Source: an uncultured Candidatus Melainabacteria bacterium (lineage in GTDB: Bacteria > Cyanobacteriota > Vampirovibrionia > Gastranaerophilales > Gastranaerophilaceae). From it: 64,000 bases of DNA. Positions 59,960 through 64,000 of this stretch are shown here, one piece after another. The position numbers and the translations under genes are program-made. Below the pieces are notes generated by a model. The model made no database searches and was not told where the DNA came from. It saw only the letters and a program-made list of their open reading frames with translations. The stretch spans positions 17,432 through 81,431 of the forward strand of contig CANAJP010000003.1 of assembly GCA_947361615.1 (NCBI GenBank), in the 5' to 3' direction. Every line of letters starts with the position of its first letter. The first letter of the stretch is position 1.

Positions 59960-60561
59960 TTCTCAATTCCTTTTTTACTGCCATTGAACTTTTTCAAATG
60001 CTCGACTGTACGCTGCATGTGTCCCGTAAATTCGACATAATTATCGTACTGTCCGGCTTCAATATAGGGCGTCATCTGCTTCATAAAATAGTTAAACTTG
60101 CCACCGATTAAGGCCATTTTGCTGAACATATTGTCCAGCAAATCAACAGAATGTGCAAGCCTGAATGTATCTTTGATATTAATAATTTTCTCGGTTTTTA
60201 AATCCGGCGCCGTAGGCGGATAAAGCTCAAGAGATTTAGTTCCCCCCATTCCATTGAACTCAACGTTGGCAACAACGCCTTTAGGCAAAACAAAATCTTT
60301 ATCATTAAGCACGAATTTTACATACACCTCGTTTGAAATCAATTTTGCATAGCTGACATATCCGACCTGAACTCCCATATATTTAACAGGAGAGCCGACA
60401 ATCAAACCGTCAACATCTGAAAGAAAAATTTGATACTGTTTTATTGCCTTATGCTGTTTGTAGTGATACATTCTAATAGAAAACAAAACGATACACAACA
60501 GACTAAACCAGATAACAGCTTCAAGAATTAAAATTCTATTAATATCCAAACGTTTGTTCAT
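59956..60561 (-). CDS. MlaD-like MCE-domain protein
   Basis: With the start at the ATG of MNKRLDINRILILEAVIWF the product is 201 residues. It has one N-terminal membrane anchor and an MCE domain (YQIFLSDVDGLIVGSPVKYMGVQVGYVSYAKL ... VANVEFNGMGGTKSLELYPP). The MCE fold forms hexameric rings that carry lipid between inner and outer membranes. No MlaE/MlaF partners lie nearby. TATAAT stands exactly 6 bases before this ATG, suggesting a leaderless mRNA; the track's start lies upstream of that hexamer. Confidence 0.85.
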   Translation of the reverse strand: MNKRLDINRILILEAVIWFSLLCIVLFSIRMYHYKQHKAIKQYQIFLSDVDGLIVGSPVKYMGVQVGYVSYAKLISNEVYVKFVLNDKDFVLPKGVVANVEFNGMGGTKSLELYPPTAPDLKTEKIINIKDTFRLAHSVDLLDNMFSKMALIGGKFNYFMKQMTPYIEAGQYDNYVEFTGHMQRTVEHLKKFNGSKKGIEK

Positions 60562-60584
60562 AGATAAATTATACAACAAAAAAA

Positions 60585-61817
60585 CTAAGAGATATACTTC
60601 ACACCAACAAGCTCATCGGGCATAAATTGCTGTTCAAAATCCGGTGCTGCATGCGAATAAACATACCCTACGCCAAACCCGTATTTTGAAGCGTCTTTAT
60701 AATGAGCGTCACGCAAATGCATTGGCGGCGGAAAATCTTTACCGGAATCAATATCCGCAAGCGCCGCGTCTATTGCCATAATCGCTTTGTTAGATTTCTT
60801 AGCCTGTGCCACATAAATCACAGCTTCAGCAAGCGGAATTCTACCCTCTGGAAGTCCTAATAATTCAACCGCGCGGTATGCATTCACGGCAATATTTAAA
60901 GCATTAGGGTCAGCAAGTCCGACATCCTCTGCCGCGCAAACAATCAGACGTCTTGCGATAAATCTCGGGTCTTCACCTGCCGCAATCATTTTCGCAAGAT
61001 AATAAATCGCCGCGTTAGGGTCGCTTCCGCGCAAACTCTTTTGAAATGCTGACGCACAGTCATAGTGTTCTTGCTGGGAATATCTTGTGTTGCGTTTTTG
61101 ACAAATCTCTTCAATAATCGCAACCGTTAAATTACGTTTATTATCTTTCAAATCACTTGCAAAATAAGCATTTTCAACAATATTCAAGGCATATCTTGCG
61201 TCACCGCGTGCCAGATTTATGATAAAATCGAGAACCCCTGTTTCACAATCCATCGGCATATAGTTTTTCGCAAGATGTTCAAACCCGCGCATAATAATTC
61301 TTTTCATTGAATTATCATCAATAGAGTTCAACCTTATAACCTGAACCCGTGACAACAGTGCCGGAACAACCTGAAACGAAGGATTTTCAGTCGTAGAACC
61401 AATAAGGAAAATCGTTCCGTTTTCAAGGTGCGGCAAAAGCGCATCCTGTTGAGTTTTTGAATAACGGTGAATTTCATCGATGAACAAAATAGTTTTAACA
61501 CCAGAACGCAAAGACATCTTAGCCTTTTCAACCGCGTCTTTAATGTCTTTAATCCCAGACGTTACGGCAGAAAGCTCTATAAAATCAGCATTGGTTTTTG
61601 TGGCAATAAGACGCGCAAGTGTCGTCTTTCCACACCCCGGAGTTCCCCAGAAAATCAGCGAAAAAAGGCGTTTTGTCTGCAATAAATTCAATAGCGGACT
61701 TTTTTCGCTCACAATATTACTCTGGCCCATAAACTCCTCTAAAGTTTTGGGGCGCAAGGCTTCTGCTAGCGGAATTTGTTTATTCTGATTTTCCAGTTCC
61801 GTAAATAAATTGTTCAT
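60585..61817 (-). CDS. rarA: Replication-associated recombination protein RarA (MgsA)
   Basis: RarA is a clamp-loader-like AAA+ ATPase acting at stalled forks. The 410-residue product has PLAEALRPKTLEEFMGQSNIV, Walker A WGTPGCGKTTLAR, Walker B ILFIDEIHRYSKTQQDALLPHLE, sensor 1 LIGSTTENPSF and the C-terminal MgsA domain (DPNAAIYYLAKMIAAGEDPRFIARRLIV). TACAAT is exactly 6 bases before the ATG, with no Shine-Dalgarno. It is divergent from the solute-binding protein gene. Confidence 0.96.
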   Translation of the reverse strand: MNNLFTELENQNKQIPLAEALRPKTLEEFMGQSNIVSEKSPLLNLLQTKRLFSLIFWGTPGCGKTTLARLIATKTNADFIELSAVTSGIKDIKDAVEKAKMSLRSGVKTILFIDEIHRYSKTQQDALLPHLENGTIFLIGSTTENPSFQVVPALLSRVQVIRLNSIDDNSMKRIIMRGFEHLAKNYMPMDCETGVLDFIINLARGDARYALNIVENAYFASDLKDNKRNLTVAIIEEICQKRNTRYSQQEHYDCASAFQKSLRGSDPNAAIYYLAKMIAAGEDPRFIARRLIVCAAEDVGLADPNALNIAVNAYRAVELLGLPEGRIPLAEAVIYVAQAKKSNKAIMAIDAALADIDSGKDFPPPMHLRDAHYKDASKYGFGVGYVYSHAAPDFEQQFMPDELVGVKYIS

Positions 61818-61851
61818 AGTATAATTGTAGCATAAAGGGGATAAAAGTCTA

Positions 61852-63039
61852 ATGAGTAAGAATGTTTTTATTTGGGTATCGGTTATTTTCTTAGTGATTG
61901 TTGCGTTATTTTTACGTCCTCAGAAAAAATCCGATGAACTTGTTTTCTGGACGCTTCAAATGCGCGATTTTTCACCTTATATGGAAAAGGTCATCACGAA
62001 TTTTGAAAAAGAAAATCCCGAAATAAAAATCAAATGGGTAGACATTCCATTCTCCGAGGGTGAAAAACGAACTCTCGCCGCGATTTTGAGCGATACTCCA
62101 CCGGATTTAGTAAACCTTAACCCTGATTTCTCTGCGTTACTGGCGCAAAAAGGAACTCTCACTGAAATTGAGAACTCAGCGCTCACACAATTTCCGCAAG
62201 AAATCATTAACAATATGAAATACAACGGTAAAAACTATTTTATCCCGTGGTACGCAACATCAGCTCTGACTTTTTATAACAAAAAACTTTTACCTAACCC
62301 TCCGAAAAACTACAACGAAATTTTCGCGCGCTGCCATGCAGGTGTTACGAAACCGTTTTTAATGTTTAACTTTGCAGAAAATGATTCAATGCTAAAACTT
62401 CTGAACAAATACGGTATAAATTCAGCGGAAATGATAAATTCACAACTGGCCATCGATCTTTATAGCACAATTCAGGAAGCTTACACATCCGGATGTTTCC
62501 CGAAAGAAAGCCTTACTCAGACTCATAGAGAATCGCTAGAAAAATTCATGGCGGAAGAAATTTTAATGTTTGAGGGCGGTTCCAACTTTCTTAATCTTAT
62601 AAAAGAAAACGCACCGCGCACATTTAAAAATACGGCCCTGAGCGCACAACTTACAGGCGAAACTGGCAACTTCAACTTCTCAATGATGAATTTTATTATC
62701 CCGATAAAATCAAAAAAACAGCAAGAAGCTTTAAAATTTGCACTTTTCCTAACGAACGAAGAGAACCAGCTTGAACTGGCAAAACTTACAAACATTCTGG
62801 CGGTAAATAAAAATGCATTAAACAATGAATTTTATACAAAATCTGACGGGGATATTTTCACGCAAGCCCGCGTTTTCAGCGCAAAACAGCTAAAAAACAT
62901 TCAACCTCAGCCGTTTTACCCTCATAGAAAAGAGCTTATAACATTAATTAACAACGCGACCCAAAAAATAATACTTAAACAGGACGCTATAGAAAACGTC
63001 CTGAATAAGCTTAGAACTGATTGGAGCAGATTAAATTAG
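61852..63039 (+). CDS. Extracellular solute-binding protein (family 1, sugar-type)
   Basis: The 395-residue product has an N-terminal membrane anchor (VFIWVSVIFLVIVALFLRP). A family-1 binding-protein domain follows: VITNFEKENPEIKIKWVDIPFSEGEKRTLAAILSDTPPDLVNLN, IPWYATSALTFYNKKLL and LKFALFLTNEENQLELAKL. Such proteins feed sugars to ABC importers; no permease is adjacent, because the next gene is a convergent prepilin overlapping by 4 bases. A TATAAT about 27 bases upstream and AAAGGGGAT provide transcription and translation signals. Confidence 0.88.
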   Translation: MSKNVFIWVSVIFLVIVALFLRPQKKSDELVFWTLQMRDFSPYMEKVITNFEKENPEIKIKWVDIPFSEGEKRTLAAILSDTPPDLVNLNPDFSALLAQKGTLTEIENSALTQFPQEIINNMKYNGKNYFIPWYATSALTFYNKKLLPNPPKNYNEIFARCHAGVTKPFLMFNFAENDSMLKLLNKYGINSAEMINSQLAIDLYSTIQEAYTSGCFPKESLTQTHRESLEKFMAEEILMFEGGSNFLNLIKENAPRTFKNTALSAQLTGETGNFNFSMMNFIIPIKSKKQQEALKFALFLTNEENQLELAKLTNILAVNKNALNNEFYTKSDGDIFTQARVFSAKQLKNIQPQPFYPHRKELITLINNATQKIILKQDAIENVLNKLRTDWSRLN

Positions 63040-64000
63040 CGTTGAACACACCTTACTTTGCAATAAGACGTTACAGGATAGTTGCATCGCTCACCATTAG
63101 TCAATAAAAGCGACCAGCCATGGTCTTTATCAATTTTAGTTCCGGACCAATATACATTATGTCCGGAAGTTTGACTTTCACCTGTCATAGCCCGCCAGTT
63201 ATAGAACATAGAACTTAATTCGTCAATATTAGGCATTCGCAATTCACTGCTCAAATCTTTACAATACCCTAAAGTTTGTTTTTGATTTTTATAAACACTG
63301 GATTCTTTATTATAAGGCATTGGAGCGACCACCACCGGATCTGACGGGTATAAAACTGAAATAAACCCGATATCTTTACCGACAGTGTTCGGCCCCTTTG
63401 AACCATTCAAGTCATACAGAAAATTCGCGCACATTAACGACTGAGAGAAATATCTGCCTTTACCGGTAATAGGCCCTTGACAGAAAGGATTATAGTGCAC
63501 CAGAACACTTTCTCCGTTAGCTGTTTCAAACGCAGCCGCCTTAGAAATTTTCTGACTATAAGTGCCGGAATATGATATAGTAGTTCCATCAGCCCCACCA
63601 CCATATGCCCCCGAATACGAGCCGTTAAACATGGCGTTATAGCCTGATAAATCAATAATATCCGAGAGTAAAAATGCAGAAGCCCCATTTAGAGGAATCA
63701 TCTTAGAAGCCAATCCACAATCAGCTAAATTTGTAGAATCACAAATATTATTTATTTTAAGGACTTTAGATAATCCTGCTGTGACAAAAGTTTCAGCGGC
63801 TGTATCTGTTGTGTCATCAAGAGTACCATAACCATTCAATGCAGGCATTAATGCTATTGCCTGTGAAAATCTTGCATAAAGTGCTTTTCGCTGAGTGTTC
63901 CAGGTGCGCTCATTAATGTTGCCGGTTAACGACGGCAACGTTATCGCAGCTACCACACCGATAATGGTGAGAGATAAAAGTATCTCTGCCATGGTAAAGG
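63036..64000 (-). CDS. Type IV prepilin-like protein 3 (5' end outside window)
   Basis: The ORF stays open to the right edge, where TTT-ACC-ATG-GCA-GAG gives FTMAE, so the leader and any poly-G tract lie beyond the window. The pilin helix and first ~55 residues are almost identical to copies 1 and 2 (NINERTWNTQRKALYARFSQAIALMPALNGYGT). AAAFETANGES and NGSKGPNTVGKDIGF are shared. The C-terminus (ELRMPNIDELSSMF ... VYWSGT ... CKVRCVQR) is again lectin-like but divergent. The middle has a Gly/Ser/Tyr-rich loop (FNGSYSGAYGGGADG) not found in the others. Confidence 0.8.
   Translation of the reverse strand, partial: FTMAEILLSLTIIGVVAAITLPSLTGNINERTWNTQRKALYARFSQAIALMPALNGYGTLDDTTDTAAETFVTAGLSKVLKINNICDSTNLADCGLASKMIPLNGASAFLLSDIIDLSGYNAMFNGSYSGAYGGGADGTTISYSGTYSQKISKAAAFETANGESVLVHYNPFCQGPITGKGRYFSQSLMCANFLYDLNGSKGPNTVGKDIGFISVLYPSDPVVVAPMPYNKESSVYKNQKQTLGYCKDLSSELRMPNIDELSSMFYNWRAMTGESQTSGHNVYWSGTKIDKDHGWSLLLTNGERCNYPVTSYCKVRCVQR

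Noticed and set aside
1-64000. CRISPR array or cas genes
   Set aside because: No regularly spaced direct repeats and no Cas-like protein; the repeats found are dispersed or within coding sequence.
1-64000. Diversity-generating retroelement
   Set aside because: No reverse transcriptase and no template/variable repeat pair visible. The lectin-like pilin ends make it worth a genome-wide look, but not a call here.

Overview
The window is one dense, AT-rich bacterial contig (roughly 36-38% GC by eye) using the standard genetic code, with about 60 genes on both strands. Several genes point to the Cyanobacteria/Melainabacteria (Vampirovibrionia, Gastranaerophilales-like) lineage. These are a homologue of the cyanobacterial circadian-input Fe-S protein LdpA, a DUF3326 protein of a family I know from cyanobacteria and plants, a type IV pilus system, and an MlaD-type protein that implies a Gram-negative envelope. 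There is no photosynthesis gene, which suits a non-photosynthetic, probably host-associated relative. The lineage is an inference; a 16S or marker-gene search would settle it.

Layout. 1-3.0 kb (-): envelope and division genes (signal-peptide protein, TPR protein, FtsB/DivIC-like protein, secreted protein). 3.1-5.0 kb (+): pilT-recO. 5.0-12.3 kb (-): trmD-rimM-zinc-ribbon/RGG protein, ribF-ldpA-serine hydrolase, then yihY-nrnA. 12.4-16.6 kb (+): dciA and a peptide ABC transporter without its ATPases. 16.6-17.05 kb: a GC-rich, hairpin-rich intergenic island. 17.05-19.8 kb: thioredoxin-like protein, an RpoD-like sigma factor, a 14-C tract and two small ORFans. 19.9-26 kb: aspS and a HIT-speE-double RseP-DUF3326 operon. 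26-31.7 kb: an orphan DNA methylase and mutL-gcvT-gcvH-gcvPA. 31.7-44 kb: an accessory stretch with ORFans, a putative cysteine protease, a GH57 glycosidase, dut, alaS, tRNA-Leu with a split copy of its 3' end, a lysozyme-like protein, GNAT and pnuC. 44-47 kb (-): an isolated rpsE-rpmD-rplO-secY block. 47-54 kb: mutS, dtd-rlmN-YkgJ, and a MerR-like gene with recA. 54.3-64 kb: three paralogous type IV prepilin genes interleaved with valS, upp, an MCE protein, rarA and a solute-binding protein.

The most interesting system is the prepilin family. Each protein has an almost invariant N-terminal pilin helix (FTMAEILLSLTIIGVVAAITLP) and a divergent C-terminus that looks like a C-type-lectin/DUF1566 module. 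Two of the three can be seen upstream of the pilin helix. Both carry a 12-13 nt poly-G tract in the leader region, behind near-identical promoters, one of which contains a perfect 22-bp palindrome. In the second gene the tract is one G out of frame, and losing one G would restore a complete prepilin ORF. This looks like phase-variable adhesive pilins. That gene also carries a dispersed inverted-repeat element in frame inside its leader.

Other points of note are an intramembrane protease with a catalytically dead N-terminal duplicate, an 85-bp palindromic insert splitting a second copy of the tRNA-Leu 3' end, a recurring -10/N6/start-codon arrangement suggesting leaderless mRNAs, and a short FxG-type motif near the N-termini of several unrelated ORFans.
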